Below, piece by piece: positions 45,212 through 55,498 of a stretch of 64,000 bases of DNA; within the stretch, counting starts at the first letter, position 1, and every line of letters starts with the position of its first letter. Source of the DNA: Xanthobacter autotrophicus Py2 (GTDB taxonomy: Bacteria > Pseudomonadota > Alphaproteobacteria > Rhizobiales > Xanthobacteraceae). Below the pieces are notes generated by a model. That model worked only from the letters and a program-made list of their open reading frames with translations. It had not been told where the DNA came from and did not search any database. Made by a program: the position numbers and the translations under genes. The stretch spans positions 2,343,501 through 2,407,500 of the forward strand of contig CP000781.1 of assembly GCA_000017645.1 (NCBI GenBank), given 5' to 3'.

Positions 45212-47692
45212 CTACGTTCCCCTTGGCTTGGCGCGGGTGGTGGGGGGCGCCTCGGCGGGGTCCTCGGGCCAGGGATGCTTGGGATAGCGCCCGCGCATGT
45301 CGGCGCGCACGTCGCGCCACGAGCCGCGCCAGAATTGCGGCAGGTCCTTCGTCACCTGGATCGGCCGGTGGGCGGGGGAGAGCAGGGCCAGCGTCAGCGG
45401 CACCCGGCCGCCGGCTATGGCCGGATGCTGGGTAAGGCCGAACAATTCCTGCACCCGCACGCTCACCTGCGGCCCGCCCTCCGCGCCATAGTCGATGGGC
45501 AGGCGGGAGCCGGTGGGGGCGACAAAATGGGTGGGCGCCTCGGCCTCCAGACGCGCCGCAAGCGCATAGGGCAGGAGCGCATGGAAGGCGTTGCCCACAT
45601 CGCCCGGTGACATCTCGGCCAGCGCGGTCTTGCCGGTGAGGAAGGGGGCCAGCCAGTCGGCGGCGGTAGCGGCAAGGGTTGTGTCGGAGAGGTCCGGCCA
45701 CTCCTCGCCCTCGGCCGCGCGCAGGAAGGCGACGCGCTCGCGCCATTGCGCGGTGGCGGCACTCAGCGGCAGGCGGTGGAGGCCAAGCGAAGCGATGCCC
45801 TCGGCCAGCACCCGCGCCGTGGCCTCGTTGGCCGGCACCGGACGCGGCTGGGCGGCCAGCACGATGGCCCGCAGCCGCCGCACCTCCCGCGCCCTTACGG
45901 CGGCGGCCTCCGCATCGAAGGCGATCTCAGTCCCAGCGGTGATGTCGCCGGCGAACTGGGTCTCCACCTCGTCCGGCGACAAAGCGGCGGCCAGCGAGAT
46001 GCGCGCGGCTTCGGCCCGTCCGCCCACCTCCGCCACGGCGAGGAAGGGTGCCCGCGCGAGGGCAGTCGCCGGGTCCATCACCGCGCCCCGGCCATTGGCG
46101 AGGAGGAAGCGGGTGCCATCGCCCCGCGCCTTCGCCACCCGGTCCGGAAAGGCGAACGCGAGGAGCGCCGCCGGCGACGGGCGCGGGCCATCGGCCCTTC
46201 CACCGTCCCGCTGCGCCATCTCGGCCCAGCGGGTGGCGAGGCGGCGGGCGTCCTCGGCCCGGCGGGAGCGGTCGCGACGGAAGCCGTCGAGGCGGTGGAG
46301 GAGGTCGACGCCATCGCCGCCCAGCCCGCGCTCGGTGAGCAAAGCGGCAATCTCCGCCGCCTCCCGCGCCACGCCCCGGTCGGCGCCCACCACCACCAGA
46401 TGGGCGAGGCGCGGCGGCAAGGGCAGGCGCGCCATGCGCCGGCCGAGGGCCGTCACCGTGTCGTCGGCATCGAGGGCGCCGAGCAGGCGCAGCAGCGCCT
46501 TGGCCTCGTTCACCGCCGGGACGGGCGGCGGATCGAGGAAGGGCAGGGAGGCGGGCTCGCGCACGCCGACGCGGGCGAGGTCCAGCACCAGCCCGGTGAG
46601 ATCTGCGGCGAGGATTTCCGGCGTGGCGAAGGCGGCAAGGCTTCCCGTCTCGCCTTCCCCCCACAGCCGATAGCACACGCCCGGCTCGGTGCGCCCGGCG
46701 CGGCCGCGCCGCTGGTCGGCGGCGGCGCGGGAGACCCGCACGGTTTCGAGCCGCGTCAGCCCCACGTCGGGCTCGAAGCGCGGCACCCGGGCAAGGCCGC
46801 AATCCACCACCACCCGTACCCCCTCGATGGTGAGCGAGGTCTCGGCGATGGAAGTGGCGAGCACCACCTTGCGCCGGCCCTTGGGTGCCGGCAGCACGGC
46901 GCGGTCCTGCTCGGCGGCCTCCAGCGCCCCGAACAGGGCCACCACATCCACGGAGGGGTCGCGCACCTGCTCCAGCAAAAGGGTCTCGGTGCGCCGGATC
47001 TCGGCCGCGCCCGGCAGGAAGGCGAGGATGGAGCCGCTCTCGCGGGCGAGCGCGCGGCGGATGGCCTCTGCCATCTGCGGCTCAAGGGGGCTGCGCGGGT
47101 CGCGACCGAGATAGGAGGTCTCCACCGGAAAGGCCCGGCCCCCGCTCTCGATCACCGGCGCGGGCGCGGCGGCATTGCCCATGAGGGCGGCGACGCGGGC
47201 ACCATCCAGCGTCGCCGACATGGCGACGAGCCGCAGGTCCTCGCGCAGGCCGCGCTGGGCGTCGAGGGCCAGGGCGAGGCCGAGGTCGGCATCGAGGCTG
47301 CGCTCGTGGAACTCGTCGAACAGCACGGCGGCAACGCCGGAAAGCTCGGGGTCCTCCAGCACCATGCGGGTGAAGATGCCTTCCGTGATCACCTCGATGC
47401 GGGTGCGGCCGGACACCTCCGAGGCGAGACGGGTGCGGTAGCCCACTCTCTCCCCCACCCGCTCGCCCAGACTCTGGGCCATGCGGCGGGCGGCGGCGCG
47501 GGCGGCGAGGCGGCGCGGCTCCAGCACCAGGATGCGCCCGCCCTTCACCCACGGCGCATCCAGCAGCGCGAGGGGCACCCGCGTGGTCTTGCCCGCGCCC
47601 GGCGGCGCCACCAGCACCGCGCAGGTGGCGGTGGCGAGGGTCGCTGTGAGGTCGCCGAGAACGGCGTCGATGGGCAGGGGCGTGTCGAACAT
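45212..47692 (-). CDS. hrpB: ATP-dependent helicase HrpB
   Basis: DEAH-type RNA helicase of 826 residues. ATG 47692 is preferred to a TTG at 47725, which has no ribosome site. Walker A APPGAGKTT is at 29-37, and motif II is DEFH in VLFDEFHERS. ATSIAETSLTIEGVRVVVD and QRRGRAGR are motifs V and VI. The C-terminal HrpB domain (FWRGSWRDVRADMRGRYPKHPWPEDP, read as two adjacent segments) is complete. The cellular role is poorly known. Likely co-transcribed after the CDF gene. Confidence 0.93.
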   Translation of the reverse strand: MFDTPLPIDAVLGDLTATLATATCAVLVAPPGAGKTTRVPLALLDAPWVKGGRILVLEPRRLAARAAARRMAQSLGERVGERVGYRTRLASEVSGRTRIEVITEGIFTRMVLEDPELSGVAAVLFDEFHERSLDADLGLALALDAQRGLREDLRLVAMSATLDGARVAALMGNAAAPAPVIESGGRAFPVETSYLGRDPRSPLEPQMAEAIRRALARESGSILAFLPGAAEIRRTETLLLEQVRDPSVDVVALFGALEAAEQDRAVLPAPKGRRKVVLATSIAETSLTIEGVRVVVDCGLARVPRFEPDVGLTRLETVRVSRAAADQRRGRAGRTEPGVCYRLWGEGETGSLAAFATPEILAADLTGLVLDLARVGVREPASLPFLDPPPVPAVNEAKALLRLLGALDADDTVTALGRRMARLPLPPRLAHLVVVGADRGVAREAAEIAALLTERGLGGDGVDLLHRLDGFRRDRSRRAEDARRLATRWAEMAQRDGGRADGPRPSPAALLAFAFPDRVAKARGDGTRFLLANGRGAVMDPATALARAPFLAVAEVGGRAEAARISLAAALSPDEVETQFAGDITAGTEIAFDAEAAAVRAREVRRLRAIVLAAQPRPVPANEATARVLAEGIASLGLHRLPLSAATAQWRERVAFLRAAEGEEWPDLSDTTLAATAADWLAPFLTGKTALAEMSPGDVGNAFHALLPYALAARLEAEAPTHFVAPTGSRLPIDYGAEGGPQVSVRVQELFGLTQHPAIAGGRVPLTLALLSPAHRPIQVTKDLPQFWRGSWRDVRADMRGRYPKHPWPEDPAEAPPTTRAKPRGT

Positions 47693-47764
47693 GGCTTTCG
47701 CCCGCTCATAGAGCGTTTTCAGCAAAAGGGAATTGCCCAGGTGCGCGACGAGGGCGCGCGCGCC

Positions 47765-48718
47765 TCAGTCCGCCCAGGCCGGGTCGGCGGTGAAGGCGAT
47801 GGTGAGCCAGCGGTCCGGGCTCTCATGGCCGATGGCATCGCCGATGCGGTCGCGGATGGCGTCCCATTCCTCCACCCGGCGCGGCGGCAGGCCGGTGGGC
47901 ACGATGAAGTACAGCTCCACCTGCTTTGCGCGCCCCACCTTGGCGATATAGGCCCGGTAGGACAGGAAGCCGTAGTCCTTCAGCACGCCCTTCGCCACCT
48001 CATGCACGTGGGCGGTGAGGTCGTCCGGTGCCACCAGGAGAATGTCGGTGAGCGCCTGCCGGATGTTGGACACCGGAAGGGGAATGATCACCGCGCACAC
48101 CAGAGCGAGCACGGCGGGATCGATATAGGGCGAGATCCATTCGAGCCTGGTGCCCTGCACCAGGTAGCCGCCGCAGAACGCCACCAGCAGGGCCGCCGTG
48201 ATGCCCCCCGACATGATCCAGGCCTTGGCGTCGAGGGCCACGAAGTCCGATTTTATGCTGCGGTTGGCCTTGGTTTCCAGCATCGCCATCGCCGTGCACG
48301 CCGCCAGCGTGACCACCGCATAGACGATGGCGAAGTCGAATTCGAGCGCGTGGCCGCCTGCCAGCAGGCTGCCGATGGCATTGACCAGGGCGTAGACCGA
48401 CACCGCCACGAGCAGCACCCCGTTCAGCCCCAGCACGATGGGCTCCAGGTGCCAGAAGCCGGTGGAGAAACGCGCCCTGAGGGGGCCGGCGGCGGCCCGG
48501 CTCGAAGTGTAGGAGGCGATGAGGTTGGCCACGATCAGCGCCAGCACGCTCATGCTGGCATCCACCAGGGCATAGATTCCGTCGAACGCGATGGAGAAGG
48601 AGCCGGACAGGATGCCGAAGGTGATGCCGAACGCCGAGATCAGCAACGTGACCATGATCGAGGCGCGAAGGACGCCCTGTTCCGTCTGCATGGATGATCC
48701 CTGAAACCGCTGGCGCAT
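47765..48718 (-). CDS. Cation diffusion facilitator family transporter
   Basis: About 317 residues from ATG 48718 (others at 48754 and 48691). Six membrane segments; the metal-site-like FDGIYALVDASMS in segment 2 and SDFVALDAKAW in segment 5 carry Asp residues typical of CDF relatives, and a C-terminal cytoplasmic domain (from about 225) follows. The ion is unknown. 72 bases separate it from hrpB. Confidence 0.82.
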   Translation of the reverse strand: MRQRFQGSSMQTEQGVLRASIMVTLLISAFGITFGILSGSFSIAFDGIYALVDASMSVLALIVANLIASYTSSRAAAGPLRARFSTGFWHLEPIVLGLNGVLLVAVSVYALVNAIGSLLAGGHALEFDFAIVYAVVTLAACTAMAMLETKANRSIKSDFVALDAKAWIMSGGITAALLVAFCGGYLVQGTRLEWISPYIDPAVLALVCAVIIPLPVSNIRQALTDILLVAPDDLTAHVHEVAKGVLKDYGFLSYRAYIAKVGRAKQVELYFIVPTGLPPRRVEEWDAIRDRIGDAIGHESPDRWLTIAFTADPAWAD

Positions 48719-48884
48719 GCTCTCGCGGGGTGTCGTGGGTCGGGTATAGGTCATGGAACCGGCGTGGCAAAGAGCCGTAGGGCAAACGCGGCCGGCCTCT
48801 CCGGCGCCTGCATCCAGCCTTGCGGTCGGGCACGTTCGGTGCCTTATGAGGCGCGTCGATGCCGTAACCGGGAACGCCGCCTTC

Positions 48885-49877
48885 ATGTCCACCGCCCCGT
48901 CCAGCCTCACCAGCAAGGTTCAGCCCCTCGCCTTCGATACCGGGATCTTCGCCCTCGCCTTTCTCGATGCGGCGGTGGCCTTCGTTGGCACGGAGGGCGT
49001 GGTGCATCTGGTGGGGGGCGAGCCGAAGGCGGTCAAGATCCACGACGGCGCTGTGCTCGACGCCGCCTCCGACGGCAAGCGCCTCGTCACCGGCGGCGAC
49101 GACGGGCAGGTGATGGAGACCCGTTCGGACGGCTCCACCCGCGTCCTCGCCGGCCAGAAGGGCCGCTGGATCGACCGGGTGGCGCTGGGGCCGGACGGCG
49201 TCGTCGCCTGGTCCGCCGGCAAGACCGCCCATGTGCTGCCGGCGAAGGGCGAGTCGAAAAGCCTCGACGTGCCCTCCACCGTGGGTGGCCTCGCCTTCGC
49301 CCCCAAGGGCCTGCGCCTCGCTGTGGCCCATTATGGCGGCGTCACCCTGTGGTTTCCCAATGCCGCCGCCGCCAAGCCGGAGCTGTTCGGCTGGAAGGGT
49401 TCCCACCTCGGCGTTGTCTTCTCGCCGGACGGCCGCTTCCTGGTCACCACCATGCAGGAGCCGGCGCTCCACGGCTGGCGGGTGGTGGACGGCGCGCACA
49501 TGCGCATGACCGGCTATCCCTCGCGGGTGAAGTCGTTCGCCTTCACGGCGGACGGCAAGTGGCTCGCCACCTCCGGCTCGGGCGAGGCCATCCTGTGGCC
49601 GTTCCAGGCCAAGGACGGCCCCATGGGCAAGGAGCCGTCCATGCTCGCCCCGTCCCCCACCACCCGCGTCACCGTGGTGTCGCCCCATCCCAAGGATCCG
49701 GTGGTCGGCATCGGCTACGAGGACGGGATGGTGATGATGGTGCGCATCACCGACGCCGCCGAGATCCTGCTGCGCGCCCCGGATTCCGATGCGGTGAGCG
49801 CCATGGCCTGGCATCCCTCCGGCGGGGCGGTGGCCTTCGGCACGCAGGGCGGCAAGGGCGGCCTGCTGGCTTTCTGA
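48885..49877 (+). CDS. WD40-repeat protein
   Basis: About 330 residues with repeats typical of WD40 beta-propellers, for example LGVVFSPDGRFLVTTMQEPALHGW and VKSFAFTADGKWLATSGSGEAILWPF (each read as separate blades). An ATG at 48846 is an alternative start. No signal peptide. Alphaproteobacterial relatives are annotated as WD40 hypothetical proteins. It is divergent from the CDF gene. Confidence 0.8.
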   Translation: MSTAPSSLTSKVQPLAFDTGIFALAFLDAAVAFVGTEGVVHLVGGEPKAVKIHDGAVLDAASDGKRLVTGGDDGQVMETRSDGSTRVLAGQKGRWIDRVALGPDGVVAWSAGKTAHVLPAKGESKSLDVPSTVGGLAFAPKGLRLAVAHYGGVTLWFPNAAAAKPELFGWKGSHLGVVFSPDGRFLVTTMQEPALHGWRVVDGAHMRMTGYPSRVKSFAFTADGKWLATSGSGEAILWPFQAKDGPMGKEPSMLAPSPTTRVTVVSPHPKDPVVGIGYEDGMVMMVRITDAAEILLRAPDSDAVSAMAWHPSGGAVAFGTQGGKGGLLAF

Positions 49878-50152
49878 ATCCGCAGGGCCGGAGCGGGAGC
49901 TCTTTTGAGGCCGCAGGGTGGTCGTGCTTGCAGCTTGACCCCTTCCAGCGCGGCGCGCCCGGCTCTCGTCGCAGCCCTGTCACCGCGGAGCGGTAAGCGG
50001 GCGCGGGGCTGGTCGCCCATCCCGCCGCAAGTCGTTGGGAGATTTGCGCGCAACTGCTGATGGAACCGCTTTTCACGCGCCCGCGTGCGCACTAACGTGC
50101 CACCATCCGTTCGCGACTGCGAAGCGGGCCACGGAGCACGAGAGAAACGCCG

Positions 50153-50902
50153 ATGAAGATCGCCGACGTTCGCCGCACCGCCTATTCGATGCCTCTCGTG
50201 AACCCCTCCTACCCGCCGGGCCCCTACCGGTTCATCGATCGTGAATTCATGATCATCACCTACCGCACCGATCGCGCCGCGCTCGAAAAGGTGGTGCCGG
50301 AGCCGCTTGAGATCGTCGAGCCGATCGTGAAGTACGAATTCATCCGCATGCCGGATTCCACCGGCTTCGGCGACTATACCGAGACCGGACAGGTTATCCC
50401 GGTGAAGTTCGAGGGCGTGGAGGGCGGTTATGTCCACTCCATGTACCTCGACGACGAATCCCCCATCGCCGGCGGCCGCGAGCTGTGGGGCTTTCCCAAG
50501 AAGTTCGCCAATCCCAAGCTGGTGGTGGAGAAGGACACGCTGGTGGGGTCGCTGCACTACGGCAGCGTGCTGTGCGCCTCCGCGACCATGGGCTACAAGC
50601 ATGTGGCCGTGGACAAGGAGAAGGTGCTCGCCGCGCTCCTGACTCCGAGCTTCCTGCTCAAGATCATCCCCGACGTGGACGCCAAGCCGCGCATCTGCGA
50701 GCTGGTGCGCTACTATCTGGAAGACGTGAACCTGAAGGAAGCCTGGACCGGCCCGGGCGCGCTCGGCCTGTTCCCCCACGCCCTGTGCAACGTCTCGCAG
50801 CTGCCGGTGCTGGAGGTGATCTCCGCCCTGCACATCAAGGCGGACCTGACCCTCGGCATGGGCGAGGTGATCTACGACTATCTCAAGGACGGCGAGGGCT
50901 GA
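50153..50902 (+). CDS. adc: Acetoacetate decarboxylase
   Basis: Enzyme of 249 residues converting acetoacetate to acetone and CO2. The Schiff-base lysine is K116 in ELWGFPKKF, with neighbouring K117 tuning its pKa, as in Clostridium. Preceding GAGAGAA is the ribosome site. The 275-base gap upstream holds no gene. Next comes a patatin-like gene on the same strand, and a PHB depolymerase 3.3 kb away, which suggests ketone-body disposal. Confidence 0.9.
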   Translation: MKIADVRRTAYSMPLVNPSYPPGPYRFIDREFMIITYRTDRAALEKVVPEPLEIVEPIVKYEFIRMPDSTGFGDYTETGQVIPVKFEGVEGGYVHSMYLDDESPIAGGRELWGFPKKFANPKLVVEKDTLVGSLHYGSVLCASATMGYKHVAVDKEKVLAALLTPSFLLKIIPDVDAKPRICELVRYYLEDVNLKEAWTGPGALGLFPHALCNVSQLPVLEVISALHIKADLTLGMGEVIYDYLKDGEG

Positions 50903-50967
50903 CGCTTCGGGGCGTCCGCGCGGGCGGAGGCCGGCTCGCGAGGACGCGGTGAACCATGCGACGAGGG

Positions 50968-50989
50968 CCGGTCAGGCTGATCTGACCGG
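50968..50989. other. Inverted repeat between acetoacetate decarboxylase and patatin genes
   Basis: CCGGTCAG-GCTGAT-CTGACCGG is a perfect eight-base inverted repeat with a six-base spacer, 66 bases after the adc stop. No T tract follows. It could be a hairpin or a regulator-binding operator. Confidence 0.45.
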
Positions 50990-51073
50990 AACATGATCCG
51001 GCGGAACGGGCGGCGCGGCGCGCCGCTGTTCGACACCACGGAACGCTCCGCCGGAATGCGAGAGGCAGAATTC

Positions 51074-52225
51074 ATGACCGCACACGCCAATCACCTGCCC
51101 CCCGATCTGTGTGACACCATCAGCGAGTACAAGCGCGTCGCCCTGGTGTTCCAGGGCGGCGGGGCGCTCGGCGCCTACCAGGCCGGGGTGTACGAGGCGC
51201 TGCACGAGGTGGGCTGCGACCCCAACTGGATCTCGGGCGTGTCCATCGGGGCCATCAATTCGGCCATCATCGCCGGCAACGCGCCGGCGGACCGGGTGGC
51301 CAAGCTGCGGGAGTTCTGGGAGACCATCACCTCGCAGCGGATCATCCCCTTCAATCTGGAGGGGGACATCTTCCGCCAGTGGCGCAACCAGTTCAGCGCC
51401 GCCCGGACCATCCTGCAGGGCCAGCCAGGCTTCTTCCAGCCGCGTTTCCCCAATCCGTGGCTGGTGCCTGCGGGGGCGACCGGCGCCACCTCCTTCTACG
51501 ACACCGCGCCCTTGCGCGAGACGCTGCTGAAGCTGGTGGACTTCGACCGCATCAATTCCGGCGAGAAGCGGTTCTCGGTCGGTGCGGTGAACGTGCGCAC
51601 CGGAAACTTCCTCTATTTCGACAACAAGATACACACCATCGCGCCGGAGCATGTGATGGCCTCGGGCGCGCTGCCTCCCGGCTTCCCGGCGGTGAAGATC
51701 GACGGCGAGTATTATTGGGACGGCGGCGTCGTCTCCAACACGCCGCTCCAGTTCCTGCTGGACCAGCCGGACCATCCCAGCGCGCTGGTGTTCCAGGTGG
51801 ACCTGTTCAGCGCCCGCGGGCCACTGCCGCGCGACATGTTCGATGTCAGCGAGCGGCAGAAGGACATCGGCTATTCCAGCCGCACCCGCTACACCACCGA
51901 TGTGTTCCGCCGGGTCCAGGATCTGCGCCAGAAGCTCTATGACGCGCTCCAGCGCATTCCCGAGCAGTTGCGCACGGAAGACGACCTCGCCCTGATCGAG
52001 GATTACAGCGCCTCCGGCCCGGTCAACATCTGCCACCTGATCTATCAGGAAAAGACCTACGAGCGGGAATTCAAGGACTATGAATTCTCCACCACCTCCA
52101 TGCGCGACCACTGGCAGACCGGCTACGAGGACACGGTGAAGACCCTGCGCCGGGGCGACTGGCTGAAGAAGCCGGACGACACCATCGGCATCGTGGTGCA
52201 CGACATCCACCGCCTCTCCGAGTGA
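51074..52225 (+). CDS. Patatin-like phospholipase with DUF3734
   Basis: Protein of 383 residues. Oxyanion motif GGGALG (28-33), nucleophile GVSIG with S57 (55-59) and catalytic Asp216 in DGG. The C-terminal region after about 290 is the DUF3734 type. ATG 51074 follows GAGAGGCAG. Patatin-DUF3734 proteins in rhizobia accompany PHB and ketone-body genes, as here. The TauE/SafE gene ends 10 bases beyond, convergently. Confidence 0.88.
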   Translation: MTAHANHLPPDLCDTISEYKRVALVFQGGGALGAYQAGVYEALHEVGCDPNWISGVSIGAINSAIIAGNAPADRVAKLREFWETITSQRIIPFNLEGDIFRQWRNQFSAARTILQGQPGFFQPRFPNPWLVPAGATGATSFYDTAPLRETLLKLVDFDRINSGEKRFSVGAVNVRTGNFLYFDNKIHTIAPEHVMASGALPPGFPAVKIDGEYYWDGGVVSNTPLQFLLDQPDHPSALVFQVDLFSARGPLPRDMFDVSERQKDIGYSSRTRYTTDVFRRVQDLRQKLYDALQRIPEQLRTEDDLALIEDYSASGPVNICHLIYQEKTYEREFKDYEFSTTSMRDHWQTGYEDTVKTLRRGDWLKKPDDTIGIVVHDIHRLSE

Positions 52226-52235
52226 GGGGGGTGGT

Positions 52236-53012
52236 TCAGCGGAACCCGCGCGCCAGCATGTAGGCGCCGAGCAAGGCGAGGCCGGCGAAGAAGACCCGGC
52301 GGAACACCAGCGGCGAGACCGCGAGGCGGATCCGCCGGCCCAGCTCCATGCCGAGGAAGGCGGGCGCAAGCGCCGCCACCGAGGCCAGCGCCACCTTGGG
52401 GTCGGTCAGCACCGCGCCGCCCTCTCCGGGACTTGCGAGCACCGCGGCAAGCGCGAATGTGGAGACGGTAAAGGTGAGGCCGAGGGCCTGCACCAGGTCG
52501 TCCCGGTTGAGGCCCAGCGCCTGGAGATAGGGTGCCGACGGCATCACCGAGACCCCTGTGGTGCCGGTGACCAGCCCGGTGAGCAGGCCCATGAGCGGCG
52601 ACAGCCACGGCTCAAGCCGCGCCGGCAGGCGCAGCGGAATGGCGCTGAGGCCGAGGGCGCCATAGAGCAGCAGGGTCGCCCCCAGCGCCGGCACGGCGGC
52701 CGGGGAGGCGAGGCCTCCGAGCAGCAGCCCGCCCGCGAGGGTGCCCAGCACCACCGTGACCATCATGGCGCCGAAGCGCCGGGCCGTGCCGGCCACGTTC
52801 GGCCCGGTGAAATATTGCCAGAGATTGGTGACGGTGGCCGGCAGGATCAGCACGGCCGCCGCCTCGGCGGGGGTGAGGAACAGGCTCAGCAGCCCGATGC
52901 CCACCGTGGGCAGGCCCATGCCGATGAGCCCCTTCACCATGCCGGCTAGCACCAGCACTGCGAAGCCCGCCGCGAGTACGCCAATGGGCAGACCGGCGGC
53001 GGATGCCAGCAT
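52236..53012 (-). CDS. TauE/SafE-family permease
   Basis: About 258 residues with eight or nine hydrophobic segments and the two TSUP-repeat signatures, GLIGMGLPTVGIG and GLVTGTTGVSVMPS. The family exports or imports sulfite, sulfoacetate and related organosulfur anions. ATG 53012 lies 8 bases after the glutathione transferase stop, so the two are likely co-transcribed. Substrate unknown. Confidence 0.82.
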   Translation of the reverse strand: MLASAAGLPIGVLAAGFAVLVLAGMVKGLIGMGLPTVGIGLLSLFLTPAEAAAVLILPATVTNLWQYFTGPNVAGTARRFGAMMVTVVLGTLAGGLLLGGLASPAAVPALGATLLLYGALGLSAIPLRLPARLEPWLSPLMGLLTGLVTGTTGVSVMPSAPYLQALGLNRDDLVQALGLTFTVSTFALAAVLASPGEGGAVLTDPKVALASVAALAPAFLGMELGRRIRLAVSPLVFRRVFFAGLALLGAYMLARGFR

Positions 53013-53020
53013 CGCGGCGA

Positions 53021-53671
53021 TCAGAACTCGGCGCCGAGTTCTTCCAGTTCCTCGGGCTCGTTCTGCGCGCCGCTGATCCATTCCTGCATCAGGGGCAGGG
53101 CCATGATGCGGGCGCGGTAGGCGTCGCACTCGGCATCCAGCTTCACGTCATAGGTGGTGAAGCGCGAGCAGACCGGGGCGTACATGGCGTCCGCCAGCGT
53201 CGGCGCCGCACCCATGAGGAAGGGGCCGCCGTGGGCGGTGAGGCAGCCGCGCCAGATGGCGACGATGCGCTCGATATCCGCCTGCGCCCCCGCCCACACC
53301 TTGAAGCCCGGATAATGGGCCTTGATGTTCATGGGCAGGGCCGAGCGCATGTTGGCGAAGCCCGAATGCATCTCGCCGGAGATGGAGAGGCAATGCGCCC
53401 TCACCGCGCGATCGGCCGGCAGGAGCCCGGCCTGGGGGAAGACCTCGTTGAGGAAGGCGGCGATAGCGAGGGTGTCCCACACGGTCACGTCTTCGTGCAC
53501 CAGGCGCGGCACGAGGAAGGACGGGGACAGCAGCAGCAGCTCCGCCTTCATGTCCGGGTCGTCGAGGGGTACGCGCTCCTCCTCGAAGGACAGGCCGGCC
53601 ATCTTGCACAGAAGCCACCCGCGCAGGGACCAGGAGGAGTAATTCTTGCTGGAGATGGTGAGTGTCGCCAT
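53021..53671 (-). CDS. Glutathione S-transferase
   Basis: Cytosolic GST-like protein of 216 residues. The thioredoxin-fold N-terminus (ATLTISSKNYSSWSLRGWLLCK, shown only in part) has the SSW site typical of this bacterial group, and FLVPRLVHEDVTVWDTLAI gives the cis-Pro and the glutathione-gamma-Glu-binding region. The helical C-terminal domain begins near 90. TauE/SafE follows. Upstream, the 501-base gap to phaZ (53672-54172) shows only short frames without coding character. Confidence 0.87.
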   Translation of the reverse strand: MATLTISSKNYSSWSLRGWLLCKMAGLSFEEERVPLDDPDMKAELLLLSPSFLVPRLVHEDVTVWDTLAIAAFLNEVFPQAGLLPADRAVRAHCLSISGEMHSGFANMRSALPMNIKAHYPGFKVWAGAQADIERIVAIWRGCLTAHGGPFLMGAAPTLADAMYAPVCSRFTTYDVKLDAECDAYRARIMALPLMQEWISGAQNEPEELEELGAEF

Positions 53672-54172
53672 GCTGGATGCTCGTCTGCCTGTCCTGCGCC
53701 TTCGGATATTCGACCTGGATGCCCGACCTTGATGCTCGATCCCGTGACCTGAGTGTCACCGTGGCCCGCAACGCCGAAGGCGCACGGTAACAGCACGAAA
53801 GTGACACCGCGAGGGCACGAACCGGTCCGGCGCAAGGGCCGATCGGGGTCTGAAGTCCAGCATCCATTCGCAGGCGGATCGACTGATCAGGCCGATTTCG
53901 ACACGAATGGCTCCGGTTCAGGCGCTCCTCGCGTGGAAGCGTGTTGCATTGCACCACGCGCCGCTTCAATATTCGTGTAACAGGTACATCCGTTCAGGCT
54001 TGCTGCAAAGCGGAAAGCAGGCCCTGCGGCAATAACTTAAACAGAATGGTTCCGCCGTCCATGGGGGCGTCGGCAGACGGGGAATAGAAGGACCTTTCAG
54101 CGTCATGCTGCAAATGATATTCAGGTCAGTCTCTCCGGGGCACAGCCGCCGGTCGCAGCGGCACGGGCAGCC

Positions 54173-55390
54173 ATGATGTATCAGGCGTATCAAACCCAGT
54201 CCGACTTGATGGGGCCCATCCGCTTCCTGGCGGGGCTCGCGCGCCAGACCCTCACGGGGCCTCTGATCAATGGTTACGGCCATGCAGGCCTGCGCCATCT
54301 CGCCGCTGCCTACGAACTTGTGGAGCGCACCGGGCTTAGCCACGGGCGCCCCGACTTCGGCCTCCGCACGGTGGAGGTGGGCAACCGCGAGGTCCAGGTC
54401 ACCGAGGAGAAGGCGGCGGTGCTGCCCTTCGGCACCCTGCTGCGCTTCAAGAAGGACGTGGACATTGCCCAGCCCCGCGTGCTGGTGGTGGCGCCCCTCT
54501 CCGGCCATTTCGCCACGCTGCTCGTCAACACCGTGAAGACGATGCTGCCGGACCACGATGTGTACATCACAGACTGGCACAATGCCCGTGACGTGCCGTT
54601 GTCGGCCGGCCGGTTCGCCTTCGACGACTATGTCGAGCACGTCATCAAGTTCCTGGAGATCATGGGGCCGGGCTCTCACCTCGTGGCCGTGTGCCAGCCG
54701 TGCGTCCAGGCGCTGGTGGCGGCGGCGGTGATGGCGCAGGACAAGAATCCGGCCGCGCCGGCCTCCATGACGCTCATGGCTGGCCCCATCGACTGCCGGG
54801 TCAACCCCACCAAGGTGAACGAGCTCGCCACCTCCAAGCCCATTTCCTGGTTCGAGAAGAACCTGATCGCCACGGTGCCGAAGGGGTTTCCCGGCTCGGG
54901 CCGCAAGGTCTATCCGGGCTTCGTGCAGCTCACTGCGTTCGTCAGCATGAACGTGAGCCGGCACGTCAAGGCCCATCTCGATCTCTATAACGCCCTCGCC
55001 GAGGGTGATCACGAGAAGGCCGAGGCCACCAAGTCCTTCTACGACGAATATTTCGCGGTGCTGGACCTCGACGCCGAGTTCTACCTGGAAACGGTGCGGT
55101 ACGTGTTCCAGGAATACCGGCTGCCCAAGGGCGAGCTGACCTATCGCGGCCAGCCCATCGACTTCAAGGCCATCCGCAAGACGGCCCTTTTGACGGTGGA
55201 AGGCGAGCGGGACGACATCTGCTCCATCGGCCAGACCATGGCGGCGCAGGACATCTGCTCGGGCCTGCGGCCCCACAAGAAGCGCCATCACATGCAGGCC
55301 GGCGTCGGCCATTACGGCGTCTTCTCCGGCCGCAAATGGGCCGGGCAGGTCTACCCGATCGTGCGCAACCACATCCTGTCCAGCGACTGA
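54173..55390 (+). CDS. phaZ: Intracellular polyhydroxyalkanoate depolymerase
   Basis: Protein of 405 residues of the PhaZ (PHB_depo_C) family that mobilises stored PHB. The nucleophile is probably C174 in AVCQPCVQ, corresponding to the lipase-box-like Cys of Ralstonia PhaZ1. No signal peptide, as expected for granule-associated enzymes. VGHYGVFSGRKW carries the catalytic His. The start is ATG 54173, with ATG 54176 adjacent. A short GC hairpin (55403-55420) follows the stop. Confidence 0.9.
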   Translation: MMYQAYQTQSDLMGPIRFLAGLARQTLTGPLINGYGHAGLRHLAAAYELVERTGLSHGRPDFGLRTVEVGNREVQVTEEKAAVLPFGTLLRFKKDVDIAQPRVLVVAPLSGHFATLLVNTVKTMLPDHDVYITDWHNARDVPLSAGRFAFDDYVEHVIKFLEIMGPGSHLVAVCQPCVQALVAAAVMAQDKNPAAPASMTLMAGPIDCRVNPTKVNELATSKPISWFEKNLIATVPKGFPGSGRKVYPGFVQLTAFVSMNVSRHVKAHLDLYNALAEGDHEKAEATKSFYDEYFAVLDLDAEFYLETVRYVFQEYRLPKGELTYRGQPIDFKAIRKTALLTVEGERDDICSIGQTMAAQDICSGLRPHKKRHHMQAGVGHYGVFSGRKWAGQVYPIVRNHILSSD

Positions 55391-55498
55391 TCCTCTAACG
55401 GTCCGGGGCGCCTGCCCCGGCCGCGTTCCACCGACATCGCCTGACGGGCCAGGGCAGGCCGGACCAGAGCCGGCCGCCTTGGCTCGGAGATCTGCCCC

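Noticed and set aside
45746..48697. Plus-strand frame of 983 codons
   Set aside because: Opposite the intact HrpB and CDF genes.
53753..53980. 75-codon plus-strand frame between the GST and PHB depolymerase genes
   Set aside because: No ribosome site, mixed composition, no recognisable features.
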